Notes under the pieces: generated by a model
Database searches by the model: none
Told to the model about the DNA's origin: nothing
Seen by the model: the letters and a program-made list of their open reading frames with translations, nothing else
Made by a program: the position numbers and the translations under genes
Shown: positions 1 through 7,583 of the stretch, piece by piece
Position numbering within the stretch: position 1 is the stretch's first letter
Layout of the letters: each line of letters begins with the position of its first letter
Source: VGCC01 sp044375955
Lineage (GTDB): Bacteria > Actinomycetota > Actinomycetes > S36-B12
Direction: 5' to 3'
Assembly (NCBI GenBank): GCA_044375955.1
Contig: JBILLS010000008.1
Location: 1-55,654 of the forward strand
Length of the DNA stretch: 55,654 nucleotides

Positions 1-1347
1 GACGAGCTGGTGTGCCACCGCCGCGATGGACCCGCGGTAGGCGACCATGCCCTCGATTCCCTCGGGCACGAGCTTGTCGTCGCTGAGCACATCGTCCTGG
101 AAGTAGCGGTCCTTGCTGTAGGAGCGCGCTTGGCCACGTGACTGCATCGCGCCCAGTGACCCCATTCCCCGGTACGCCTTGTACTGCTTCCCATTGACGA
201 AGACCACGTCTCCCGGTGCTTCCTCGCACCCGGCGAGGAGGGACCCGAGCATCACGGTGCTCGCCCCCGCCACGAGGGCTTTGGCGATGTCGCCGGAGTA
301 CTGGATGCCACCGTCACCGATCACCGGCACACCTGCGGGAGCACATGCCTGCGCCGCCTGGAAGATCGCGGAGATCTGCGGTACGCCGACCCCGGCCACG
401 ACACGCGTGGTGCAAATGGATCCCGGGCCGACACCCACCTTCACGCCATCGGCCCCCGCGTCGACGAGCGCCTGGGCCCCCTCGCGCGTGGCGACGTTGC
501 CACCCACCACGTCGACCTCGGATGTGCGCTTGAGCAGGGCGACCATCTCCACGACCGCACGTGAGTGCCCATGCGCGGTGTCCACGACGAGGAAGTCCAC
601 TCCGGCTTCGATGAGAGCACGTGCCCGCTTTTCGGCGTCGTCGCCGACACCGACGGCAGCGCCCACGACGAGCCGACCCGCCGAGTCCTTCGTGGCGTGC
701 GGATACTTGTCGGACTTCACGAAGTCCTTGACGGTGAACAACCCGCGCAGCACACCCGCATCGTCGACAAGTGGCAGCTTCTCCACCTTGTGCCGGGCCA
801 GCAGGGCGAGCGCATCCTCCGGCGCGATGCCGAGGGGTGCGGTCACCAGCGGCATCGGCGTCATCACCTCGGCGACCGGCCGGGACATGTCGTCCTCGAA
901 TCGCATGTCGCGGTTGGTGACGATGCCCACCAGACGTCCGCCGTCGTCGACGACGGGGACGCCGGAGATCCGGTAGCGGCCGCAAAGGGAGTCGACATCG
1001 GCCAGGGAATCGCGCGGGCCGCAGGTGATCGGATTGCTGACCATGCCGGCCTCGGAGCGCTTGACCAGGTCGACCTGCACCGCCTGTTCCTCGACGGAGA
1101 GATTGCGGTGGAGCACCCCCACACCACCCTGGCGTGCCATGGCGATGGCCATACGCGCTTCTGTGACGGTGTCCATCGCACTGGACACGAGTGGCATGCG
1201 CACGGTGATGTTGCGGGTGACCTGCGAGGCGGTGTCGGCGGCGCTCGGGACGATGTCCGACTCACCGGGAAGCAGGAGGACGTCGTCGAAGGTCAGGCCC
1301 TCGAAGGCGAACTTGTGCTCGGCCTCCTCGTTATGCACCCGCTCCAT
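1..1347 (-). CDS. guaB: IMP dehydrogenase (3' end outside window)
   Basis: Oxidises IMP to XMP with NAD+, the committed step of GMP synthesis in the cytosol. The 449 codons present start MERVHNEEAEHKF and read FEGLTFDDVLLLPG, then two CBS domains (around RISGVPVVDD and VEKLPLVDD), then the barrel with the catalytic-loop Cys in GPGSICTTR and GDGGIQYSGD. The frame is open to base 1, ending ...GSIAAVAHQLV, so about 50 C-terminal residues are missing compared with the usual ~500. The ATG at 1345-1347 lacks a strong Shine-Dalgarno and lies 10 bp after the MerR stop, so translation may depend on upstream reading. Confidence 0.95.
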   Translation of the reverse strand, partial: MERVHNEEAEHKFAFEGLTFDDVLLLPGESDIVPSAADTASQVTRNITVRMPLVSSAMDTVTEARMAIAMARQGGVGVLHRNLSVEEQAVQVDLVKRSEAGMVSNPITCGPRDSLADVDSLCGRYRISGVPVVDDGGRLVGIVTNRDMRFEDDMSRPVAEVMTPMPLVTAPLGIAPEDALALLARHKVEKLPLVDDAGVLRGLFTVKDFVKSDKYPHATKDSAGRLVVGAAVGVGDDAEKRARALIEAGVDFLVVDTAHGHSRAVVEMVALLKRTSEVDVVGGNVATREGAQALVDAGADGVKVGVGPGSICTTRVVAGVGVPQISAIFQAAQACAPAGVPVIGDGGIQYSGDIAKALVAGASTVMLGSLLAGCEEAPGDVVFVNGKQYKAYRGMGSLGAMQSRGQARSYSKDRYFQDDVLSDDKLVPEGIEGMVAYRGSIAAVAHQLV

Positions 1348-1357
1348 ATAGAGGAGG

Positions 1358-2326
1358 CTACCCACCCACGAGACTGGCGATCCGGGTGACCGCACCCGTG
1401 AGGTCGTAGGTCCGCTCGATCCCGGACCCGGGCTCTCCGCGCCAGCCGGGTCCGCCCAGGATCACCCGCGGGGCCGGCCGCATCCGGGTGAGTTCGACGA
1501 GTGGCTGGATGTCCTCGGTGGCGCTCAGCTGGGACCACACGAACACCACCCCGGCACCGATCCGGCGAGATGCCTGCTCGAGGACGTCGACCGGGGTACG
1601 GGGGCCGAGCATCCGGCATTCGATCCCACGTTCCGCGAGTGCGGCCGCGAGCGCCCAGAGGGGCAGGAAGTGCGACTCCTGCTCAAGGGTTGCGAGCACC
1701 ACGGGTCGGGAGTTGACCGGCGATGTCACCCGCCGTGCGCGGGCGGACAACTCCCCGTGCACCGCATCACTCAACACGTGTTCGACATCGACCCCGCGAC
1801 CACTGGACTCCCATCGCTCCCCGACACCGGTCAGCACCGGGAGGAGTAGGTGATCCCAGGTCCACACCACACCGCGCTGATCCAGGGTCTCGCGGATGAT
1901 CGCGCTGCACGCCGGTCCATCGAGCGACTGCGCGGCACGTGCCAGTCCACGCGCATGCGGTGTCCCGCCCGGAATCGAAACGACGCTTCCGCCACCCGGG
2001 CGCCCCTCGACGGTCTCCGGGGCAGCAGTGGCGCGACGCAGTTCGGTGACGGGGGCGAGGTGCTCGGGATCTGGCTGGAACGCCAGGGCCTGCTCGGCCG
2101 CGGCGGCCAGCGGCACGCCGGCGTTGACCAGGCTGCGCATGTGCTCGAGTCGAGCGAGGTCTGCGGCGGTGTACCGGCGGTGCGACCCCGCCTCGTGCCC
2201 CGAAGGGCCGAGCCCGTACCGACGGTCCCAGGTGCGCAATGTGGCCGGAGCGACCCCGAGGCGCCGGGCGACCGCCGCCACGGTGAGGCCCATGGTCGGG
2301 GCTTCTACTCCCTGTCCCTGCGACAC
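1358..2326 (-). CDS. MerR-family regulator with cobalamin-binding-type domain (CarH/LitR-like)
   Basis: Predicted DNA-binding regulator of 322 aa. Residues ~13-80 form a MerR winged helix (LTVAAVARRLGV, TLRTWDRRYGLG, HRRYTAADLARL). Residues ~125-200 form a helical cap and ~205-322 a Rossmann-like B12 domain. W172 is followed after exactly nine residues by E182-H183, the W-x9-EH motif that covers the upper face of adenosylcobalamin in CarH. H219 lies in ExH context (E217-S-H219), 47 residues after W172; as I recall, CarH of Thermus has 46. The Gly usually found three residues after that His is Pro here. By inference this is an AdoCbl light or B12 sensor. GTG at 2326 is used; ATG at residue 12 (MGLTVAAV) is the alternative. 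It sits 53 bp after maoC and 10 bp before guaB on the same strand, so its target could be local. Confidence 0.8.
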   Translation of the reverse strand: MSQGQGVEAPTMGLTVAAVARRLGVAPATLRTWDRRYGLGPSGHEAGSHRRYTAADLARLEHMRSLVNAGVPLAAAAEQALAFQPDPEHLAPVTELRRATAAPETVEGRPGGGSVVSIPGGTPHARGLARAAQSLDGPACSAIIRETLDQRGVVWTWDHLLLPVLTGVGERWESSGRGVDVEHVLSDAVHGELSARARRVTSPVNSRPVVLATLEQESHFLPLWALAAALAERGIECRMLGPRTPVDVLEQASRRIGAGVVFVWSQLSATEDIQPLVELTRMRPAPRVILGGPGWRGEPGSGIERTYDLTGAVTRIASLVGG

Positions 2327-2379
2327 ACTGTGAGTCTGCCCCTGTAACGCCTAGACCGCACCTTGGGACGTGACCGACC

Positions 2380-2934
2380 TCACTCCTCGGGGGGATCCGG
2401 GGTCAGGGGGCCGGTCTTCGCCCGGGGGAAGTAGCCCTGGCCGATCCCCGAGCTGCGCTTGGGGATCATGACCGAGCGGAACCAGGTGACGACCTCGTCG
2501 CCGTCCTGGTTCAACCCCCGGGTCTTCATTCGAATGATGCCCATCTCGGGGCGGGATGCGGACTCGCGCGCGTCCAGGCAGATGCTCTCCGCGTAGATCG
2601 TGTCTCCGACGTAGACGGGGTGCGTCAACCGGATGTCCGTCCACCCCAGGTTCGCCACCGCGTTCTGGCTCATGTCCAGGACTGACAGGCCCAGGACGAG
2701 GGCCACGGTGAGTCCGGAGTTCACGATGATGCGACCTTCGGAGATCGGATTGGACTGCGCCAAGTCCGCATTGAAGTGGTTCTGGTTGGTATTGCAGGTC
2801 AGGAGGGTGAACCAGGTGGAGTCCGCTTCGGAGATCGTGCGCCCGAGTGGGTGCTGGTATGTCATCCCGACGACGAAGTCCTCGTAGAACCGGCCGAGCA
2901 CCGCCGGCGACACCGGAGCGTCCTTGGATGTCAT
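2380..2934 (-). CDS. MaoC-family hydratase, mesaconyl-CoA-hydratase-like
   Basis: A 184-aa single hot-dog enoyl-CoA-hydratase-type protein, expected to hydrate a CoA thioester. The hydratase-2 motif region reads NTNQNHFNAD: the catalytic His is kept, while the usual Asp is Asn, as I recall for the Streptomyces ethylmalonyl-CoA-pathway and Mycobacterium Rv2499c relatives. The start is ATG 2932-2934 (MTSKDAPV), with GGAGG just upstream inside the end of the lyase gene; the stop and start are one base apart, so the two are translationally coupled. The pairing with a CitE/Mcl-like lyase suggests a (methyl)malyl- or hydroxyacyl-CoA route. The exact substrate cannot be read from sequence. Confidence 0.85.
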   Translation of the reverse strand: MTSKDAPVSPAVLGRFYEDFVVGMTYQHPLGRTISEADSTWFTLLTCNTNQNHFNADLAQSNPISEGRIIVNSGLTVALVLGLSVLDMSQNAVANLGWTDIRLTHPVYVGDTIYAESICLDARESASRPEMGIIRMKTRGLNQDGDEVVTWFRSVMIPKRSSGIGQGYFPRAKTGPLTPDPPEE

Positions 2935-2935
2935 G

Positions 2936-3892
2936 TCACGCCTCCGGTGGTTGGAACGATTGAGTGCGGGACAGGCCGGCGGCGCGCCCTTTCGCGGCAA
3001 CGACCATTGCCATCTTGCGCGACGCCTCATCGATCATGTGATCGCCCACCATGACCGCACCGCGCGCACCACCTTCGGTGGATGTGTGCCAGGCGTAGGT
3101 ATCGAGGATCAACTCCGCGTGGTCGTAGTCGGCTTGACGGGGGGAGTAGACCTCGTTCGCAACGTCGATCTGATCCGGATGTAGAACCCATTTCCCGTCG
3201 AATCCCAACGCTGCCGAGCGCTCCGCGGATCGCCGGAGACCGTCCAGCTCCTTGATCTGCAGGTACGGACCGTCAATGGCGAGCAGGTCGTGCGCACGCG
3301 CAGCCATCAGGATGCGCATCAGGATGTAGTGGTAGGCATCACCGACGTCGTATCCCTCGGGCTGCTCACCCACCACCAGTGACTTCATGTTCAGACTCGC
3401 CATGAAATCGGCCGGCCCGAAGATGAGAGCCTCGACTCGAGGTGACGCTGCCGCGATTGCGTCGACGTTGACCAATCCGGCGGCATTCTCGATCTGCGCC
3501 TCGATGCCGATACGGCCCACCTCGAGTCCATGGGACTTCTCGACCTGGGTGAGGAGTAGATCCAGTGCGACGATCTGCTCGGCGCTGGTCACCTTCGGCA
3601 GGATGATCGTGTCCAGATGCGCACCGGCGCCACCGACGACGTCGATGACGTCCGAGTAGGTCCACGGAGTGGTCCAGTCGTTCACGCGTACGGAACGGAC
3701 GGATGCGCGGAAGGCCTCCCCGGTCAGGGCCGCCACGATGGTACGGCGCGCCTCGGGCTTGGCAGTGGGGGCGACGGCGTCCTCGAGGTCGAGGAAGACC
3801 TGGTCCACCGGCAGACCCCGGGCCTTCTCCACCATCCGGGGATTCGAGCCTGGCACCGCCAGACACGAGCGACGTGCGCGCATTCCAGTCAC
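2936..3892 (-). CDS. HpcH/HpaI-CitE family CoA-ester lyase (malyl/beta-methylmalyl-CoA lyase-like)
   Basis: A 318-aa TIM-barrel lyase expected to cleave or form a malyl-CoA-type C-C bond using divalent metal. Visible landmarks are the N-terminal RRSCLAVPGSNP, FLDLEDAVAP with acidic metal and substrate residues, IILPKV, GIEAQIEN with the metal-binding Glu, FGPADFMASL with the metal-binding Asp, and GKWVLHPDQ. Its overall pattern resembles the Streptomyces L-malyl/beta-methylmalyl-CoA lyase better than citrate lyase beta. GTG at 3892 follows GGGAGG at good spacing; ATG three codons later is possible. No ccr, mutase or CoA transferase lies nearby, so the pathway (ethylmalonyl-CoA, leucine or C5-acid breakdown) is inference. 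Confidence 0.85.
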   Translation of the reverse strand: MTGMRARRSCLAVPGSNPRMVEKARGLPVDQVFLDLEDAVAPTAKPEARRTIVAALTGEAFRASVRSVRVNDWTTPWTYSDVIDVVGGAGAHLDTIILPKVTSAEQIVALDLLLTQVEKSHGLEVGRIGIEAQIENAAGLVNVDAIAAASPRVEALIFGPADFMASLNMKSLVVGEQPEGYDVGDAYHYILMRILMAARAHDLLAIDGPYLQIKELDGLRRSAERSAALGFDGKWVLHPDQIDVANEVYSPRQADYDHAELILDTYAWHTSTEGGARGAVMVGDHMIDEASRKMAMVVAAKGRAAGLSRTQSFQPPEA

Positions 3893-3992
3893 GGATTCCT
3901 CCCGGGGATGGAAACCCTACGAGGCCCCCGGCGACCCCCGCAGGAGACCCCCGGGTCCCCCCAGGTCCGCATTCCCGGAAAACGCGTCAAAA

Positions 3993-4005
3993 ATTCTTCA
4001 AGAAT
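3993..4005. promoter_or_regulatory. Palindrome upstream of whiB promoter
   Basis: ATTCTT-C-AAGAAT, a perfect 6-bp inverted repeat, ends four bases before the -35 of the whiB promoter and lies between the divergent lyase and whiB genes. This is where an activator or dual operator would sit. The regulator is unknown. Confidence 0.4.
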
Positions 4006-4009
4006 GATC

Positions 4010-4038
4010 TTGACCAACTCTTGGCGCGGTTCTAGAGT
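4010..4038 (+). promoter_or_regulatory. Promoter of whiB
   Basis: -35 TTGACC (4010-4015), a 17-bp spacer and -10 TAGAGT (4033-4038) give a near-consensus primary-sigma promoter. The predicted start, near 4045, leaves a short leader containing CGGGAGGA before the ATG at 4067. Confidence 0.75.
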
Positions 4039-4066
4039 AGTGTCTACACCTTCTCGGGAGGATCAA

Positions 4067-4369
4067 ATGGCAGACATTTCACGGCTCCCCGGGCCGAATG
4101 CGGACCTGTGGGACTGGCAGATGCATGGCGCCTGCCGCGGTGAGGATCCCGCGATCTTCTTCCACCCCGAAGGTGAGCGCGGCCCGGCCCGCGAGGCCCG
4201 GGAGAAGGCGGCCAAGGCGATCTGCGGCGTGTGCCCGGTCCGGCAGGAATGCGCCTCCCACGCACTAGCGGTTCGCGAGCCCTACGGCGTCTGGGGCGGC
4301 CTCTCCGAGGACGACCGCGAGGCCATCTACCGCCGCAGCACCCGCCTGCCCGCCACGGCGGTTTCCTAA
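4067..4369 (+). CDS. whiB3: WhiB-family transcription factor, WhiB3/WhiD type
   Basis: A 100-aa iron-sulfur regulator. The four cluster ligands are C23, C53, C56 and C62 (C-x29-C-x2-C-x5-C), followed by the YGVWGGLSEDDR turn that marks the family and contacts the sigma factor. The N-terminal LPGPNADLWDWQ and FFHPEGERG match Mycobacterium WhiB3 and Streptomyces WhiD rather than WhiB1 or WhiB2. The position opposite the groEL genes is also that of Mycobacterium whiB3. ATG 4067 has a good ribosome-binding site (GGGAGG, 6-10 bases upstream). It is the only plus-strand gene in the first 18 kb and has its own promoter and terminator. It probably senses redox or O2/NO and regulates development or central metabolism, inferred from the family. 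Confidence 0.93.
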   Translation: MADISRLPGPNADLWDWQMHGACRGEDPAIFFHPEGERGPAREAREKAAKAICGVCPVRQECASHALAVREPYGVWGGLSEDDREAIYRRSTRLPATAVS

Positions 4370-4400
4370 CCCTCGACCTACCTTCCCTCTCCTCCATAAA

Positions 4401-4433
4401 CGCGAAGGCCCCGGTGATCCCGGGGCCTTCGCG
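4401..4433. terminator. Bidirectional terminator between whiB and groEL
   Basis: A perfect 14-bp stem (CGCGAAGGCCCCGG and its complement) with a 5-base loop, flanked by AAA and TT, lies between the convergent whiB and groEL genes and can serve both strands. Confidence 0.85.
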
Positions 4434-4444
4434 TTATGTGGCTT

Positions 4445-6073
4445 CTAGTGCGAGTGGCCGTGGTGCGAGTGGCCGTGACCGTGACCGGCATCCTCCGGTT
4501 CAGCCGGCTTCTCGACAACGAGCGCCTCGGTGGTCAACAGCATGGCCGCGATCGACGCGGCGTTCTGCAACGCCGACCGGGTGACCTTGACCGGGTCGAT
4601 GACACCCTGCGCGACCAGGTCGCCGTACTCGCCGGTAGCAGCGTTGAGGCCATGACCATTGGGCATGTCGGCCACCTTGGAGACTACGACGTAACCCTGC
4701 TCGCCCGCGTTCTCCGCGATCCAGCGCAGCGGCTCTGCAGCGGCCTTGCGCACGATCGTGGCGCCCGTCGCTTCGTCACCGGTGAGCCCGAGCGATCCCT
4801 CAAGAGCCTTCGCCGCTTGCACGAGTGCTGTGCCACCTCCGGAGACGATGCCCTCCTCGATCGCGGCACGGGTCGCTGAGACCGCGTCCTCGATGCGGTG
4901 CTTCTTCTCCTTGAGCTCGACCTCGGTGTGACCGCCGACCTTGATGACGACGACTCCCCCGGCCAGCTTGGCCAGACGCTCCTGCAACTTCTCACGATCC
5001 CAATCGGAATCGGTGTTCTCGATCTCACGCTTGATCTGTGCGATGCGATCCTCGACGGTTGCGTGATCGCCACCACCATCCACGATCGTGGTGTTGTCCT
5101 TGGTAACCACGATGCGACGCGCGGAGCCGAGGACGTCGAGACCCACCTGGTCGAGCTTCAAGCCCACTTCCGGGGAGACGACCTGCGCTCCGGTGAGGAT
5201 CGCGATGTCCTGCAGGATCGCCTTCCGGCGATCACCGAAGGCTGGGGCCTTCACTGCGCAGGACGTGAACGTGCCGCGGATGCGGTTGACGACGAGGGTG
5301 GACAGGGCCTCACCCTCCACGTCCTCCGCGATGATCAGTAACGGCTTGCCGGCCTGAACAACCTTCTCCAGCAGCGGGAGCAGCTCGTTGAGTGCGGAGA
5401 TCTTGCCCTGGACGAGAAGGATCCGCGCATCCTCGAGGACGGCCTCCATGCGGTCGGCGTCGGTGACGAAGTACGGAGAGATGTAGCCCTTGTCGAACTG
5501 CATGCCCTCGGTGAACTCCATCTCCATGGCGGTAGTGCTCGACTCCTCGACGGAGATCACACCGTCCTTGCCCACCTTGTCGAAGGCGTCGGCGATGAGG
5601 GTGCCGATCTCGCGGTCCTGGGAGGAGACGGTCGCGACATTGGCGATCTCCTCTTTGCCGGAGACCTCACGTGCCATCTCGCCGAGCTTTGCGGTGACGG
5701 CCTCGACGGCCTTGTCGATCCCGCGCTTGATGCTCATCGGCGACGCGCCCGCGGCGACCATCTTGAGCCCTTCGTGCACCATCGCTTGCGCGAGCACGGT
5801 GGCCGTGGTGGTTCCATCACCCGCGATGTCGTTGGTCTTGGTCGCGACCTCCTTGGCGAGTTGAGCACCGAGGTTCTCGTAGGGATCCTCGAGCTCGATC
5901 TCGCGCGCGATGGTCACGCCGTCGTTGGTGATCGTGGGAGCGCCCCACTTCTTGTCGATGACCACATTGCGGCCCTTGGGGCCGAGGGTCACCCGAACTG
6001 CGTCTGCGAGGGCATCCACGCCGCGCTCGAGGCTACGGCGGGCACTCTCGTCAAATTCCAGAATTTTGGCCAT
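4445..6073 (-). CDS. groL: Chaperonin GroEL (GroEL1-type, His-rich C-terminus)
   Basis: 542-aa subunit of the 60-kDa chaperonin that folds proteins with GroES and ATP in the cytosol. Full length and typical: VTLGPKGRNVV, GDGTTTATVLAQ with the catalytic Asp region, GGGTALVQA near the C-terminal third. Instead of the GGM tail of many GroELs it ends with a His/Gly run (HGHGHSHHGHSH), the mark of actinobacterial GroEL1 encoded beside groES; the tail can bind metal. A second, GGM-tailed groEL is usual elsewhere in such genomes but is not in this window. Transcribed from the CIRCE-controlled promoter upstream of groES. Confidence 0.97.
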   Translation of the reverse strand: MAKILEFDESARRSLERGVDALADAVRVTLGPKGRNVVIDKKWGAPTITNDGVTIAREIELEDPYENLGAQLAKEVATKTNDIAGDGTTTATVLAQAMVHEGLKMVAAGASPMSIKRGIDKAVEAVTAKLGEMAREVSGKEEIANVATVSSQDREIGTLIADAFDKVGKDGVISVEESSTTAMEMEFTEGMQFDKGYISPYFVTDADRMEAVLEDARILLVQGKISALNELLPLLEKVVQAGKPLLIIAEDVEGEALSTLVVNRIRGTFTSCAVKAPAFGDRRKAILQDIAILTGAQVVSPEVGLKLDQVGLDVLGSARRIVVTKDNTTIVDGGGDHATVEDRIAQIKREIENTDSDWDREKLQERLAKLAGGVVVIKVGGHTEVELKEKKHRIEDAVSATRAAIEEGIVSGGGTALVQAAKALEGSLGLTGDEATGATIVRKAAAEPLRWIAENAGEQGYVVVSKVADMPNGHGLNAATGEYGDLVAQGVIDPVKVTRSALQNAASIAAMLLTTEALVVEKPAEPEDAGHGHGHSHHGHSH

Positions 6074-6091
6074 GACTTCCTCTACTTAGTG

Positions 6092-6127
6092 ATGCCCCGA
6101 CCCCGAATGGTTCGGGGTCGGGGCATC
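6092..6127 (-). promoter_or_regulatory. Intercistronic hairpin between groES and groEL
   Basis: GATGCCCCGACCCCGAA pairs with TTCGGGGTCGGGCATC around a TGG loop; about 16 pairs with one bulged C. It fills almost the whole 64-bp spacer and stops about 18 bases before the groEL ATG. No U-run follows. It could attenuate, be a processing site, or stabilise an mRNA end. Confidence 0.6.
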
Positions 6128-6137
6128 GACAGGGGTT

Positions 6138-6437
6138 CTACTTCTCGATGACCGCGAGTACGTCGCGGGCCGACAGGATGAGGTACTCCTCGTTGTTGTA
6201 CTTCACCTCGGTGCCGCCGTACTTGCTGTAGATGACGGTGTCACCCACCTTGATGTCGAGCGGGATCCGCTTGTCGCCGTCCTCGTCGAAACGACCCGGG
6301 CCCACAGCGAGGACCTTGCCCTCCTGGGGCTTCTCCTTCGCGGTGTCCGGGATCACGAGGCCGGATGCAGTGGTCTGCTCGGCGTCGAGGGTCTGAACGA
6401 GGATGCGGTCCTCGAGGGGCTTGATGGAGACCGACAC
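6138..6437 (-). CDS. groS: Co-chaperonin GroES
   Basis: 99-aa co-chaperonin that caps the GroEL ring. It contains SIKPLEDRILV at the N-terminus, the mobile loop around EQTTASGLVIPD that contacts GroEL, and SKYGGTEV near the C-terminus. The start is GTG 6435-6437 preceded by GGAGGA at correct spacing; the longer in-frame reading back to an ATG would begin within the CIRCE region, so it is rejected. It is first gene of the groES-groEL operon and is controlled by HrcA through the operators listed. Confidence 0.96.
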   Translation of the reverse strand: MSVSIKPLEDRILVQTLDAEQTTASGLVIPDTAKEKPQEGKVLAVGPGRFDEDGDKRIPLDIKVGDTVIYSKYGGTEVKYNNEEYLILSARDVLAVIEK

Positions 6438-6493
6438 GGTGCTTCCTCCGGTACGTCGGGGGCCGCCCGGGTGGACGGCTTCGGTTAGGTCGA

Positions 6494-6520
6494 TTGGCAG
6501 TCTCACGGGGAGAGTGCCAA
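6494..6520. promoter_or_regulatory. CIRCE element, promoter-distal copy (downstream of -10)
   Basis: TTGGCAGTC-N9-GAGTGCCAA, a slightly degenerate match to the TTAGCACTC-N9-GAGTGCTAA HrcA operator, lies just downstream of the groES transcription start region. Tandem CIRCE sites are known for groES operons of Streptomyces and mycobacteria. Confidence 0.85.
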
Positions 6521-6525
6521 CGAGA

Positions 6526-6554
6526 ACAGTACGCCGCCGTTAGCACTCTGTCAA
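6526..6554 (-). promoter_or_regulatory. Promoter of groES-groEL
   Basis: Read on the minus strand: -35 TTGACA (6549-6554), 17-bp spacer, -10 TACTGT (6526-6531). The -35 lies inside the upstream CIRCE spacer and the second CIRCE covers the start region, so HrcA would block both entry and clearance. Confidence 0.85.
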
Positions 6555-6566
6555 TTCGAGTGCCAG
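6540..6566. promoter_or_regulatory. CIRCE element, promoter-proximal copy (over -35)
   Basis: TTAGCACTC-N9-GAGTGCCAG; the left half is a perfect CIRCE half site and the right half differs at two positions. It overlaps the -35 hexamer of the groES promoter. Confidence 0.92.
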
Positions 6567-6572
6567 CCGTGT

Positions 6573-7583
6573 CTAGCGGGCGATCTCCCCCACGGCCATG
6601 GAGGAGGTGGCCGGGAAATCCCACGGGGACGGGGGCTGCCCGGTACGCACCAGGCGTGCCCCCAGGGCGGCGACCATCGCCCCGTTGTCGGTGCACAGCC
6701 CGGGTCGGGGGATACGGAGTCGGACCCCAGCCCCCTCGGCCCGCTCGGTGACCAGGGCGCGCAGCCGGGAGTTGGCCGCGACCCCACCCCCCACGACCAG
6801 CTGATCGATCCCGGTCCGTCGGCAGGCCTCGATAGCCCGGGCGCTCAGGACGTCGACCACGGCCTCCTGGAAGCTCGCGGCCACATCGGCCCGCCGCACC
6901 GCACCGCTCTGCGCGGCCAGCCAACGCAGTACCGCCGTCTTCAGCCCGCTGAAGGAGAAGTCCAGGGTGTCGCCGCTGAGTGCACGCGGGAACGCGATCG
7001 CCGCCGGGTCCCCGTCGACCGCGCAGGCGTCGATCGCCGGGCCCCCGGGGAAGGGCAGGTCGAGCAGGCGGGCGACCTTGTCGAAGGCCTCGCCCGCCGC
7101 GTCGTCCAAGGTCTGACCCAGGGAGCGGACTCCGTCGGTCCCCACCGCGATCAACGAGGTGTGTCCACCCGAGACCAACAGGCCGATCACCGACTCCGGC
7201 AGCGGTCCGTGCTCGAGCTCATCGACGACGACATGCGCGGCCAGATGGTTCACCCCGTAGACCGGGCGATCCAGCGCGGCACCCAGGGCCTTCGCCGTCG
7301 AGACACCGACGAGGAGCGAGCCCACGAGTCCGGGACCCGAGGTCACGGCGACCGCATCGACATCGCTGAGTCTGATACCTGCGTCCGCGCACGCGCGTTC
7401 GATCATGGGCACCATCGCCTCGAGATGAGCACGACTAGCGATCTCCGGCACGACACCACCGAAGCGGGCCTGCTCATCCACACTCGATGCCAACGCATTC
7501 GCGCGCAACTGATCGCCGACGACGATGCCGATCCCCGTCTCGTCGCAGGAGGTCTCGATCCCCAGGATCACGGCACCGGTCAC
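6573..7583 (-). CDS. tsaD: tRNA N6-adenosine threonylcarbamoyltransferase TsaD
   Basis: 336-aa catalytic subunit that transfers threonylcarbamoyl from TC-AMP to A37 of ANN-decoding tRNAs (t6A). ASKHA fold: GIETSCDETG at the N-terminus, the two metal-ligand His in NHLAAHV, LVSGGHTSL for the phosphate, and TDNGAM with the third metal ligand. Length is normal. The start is GTG 7581-7583, sharing GTGA with the rimI stop, so it is translationally coupled. It lies last in the tsaE-tsaB-rimI-tsaD string; tsaC, needed to make TC-AMP, is not in this window. Confidence 0.97.
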   Translation of the reverse strand: MTGAVILGIETSCDETGIGIVVGDQLRANALASSVDEQARFGGVVPEIASRAHLEAMVPMIERACADAGIRLSDVDAVAVTSGPGLVGSLLVGVSTAKALGAALDRPVYGVNHLAAHVVVDELEHGPLPESVIGLLVSGGHTSLIAVGTDGVRSLGQTLDDAAGEAFDKVARLLDLPFPGGPAIDACAVDGDPAAIAFPRALSGDTLDFSFSGLKTAVLRWLAAQSGAVRRADVAASFQEAVVDVLSARAIEACRRTGIDQLVVGGGVAANSRLRALVTERAEGAGVRLRIPRPGLCTDNGAMVAALGARLVRTGQPPSPWDFPATSSMAVGEIAR

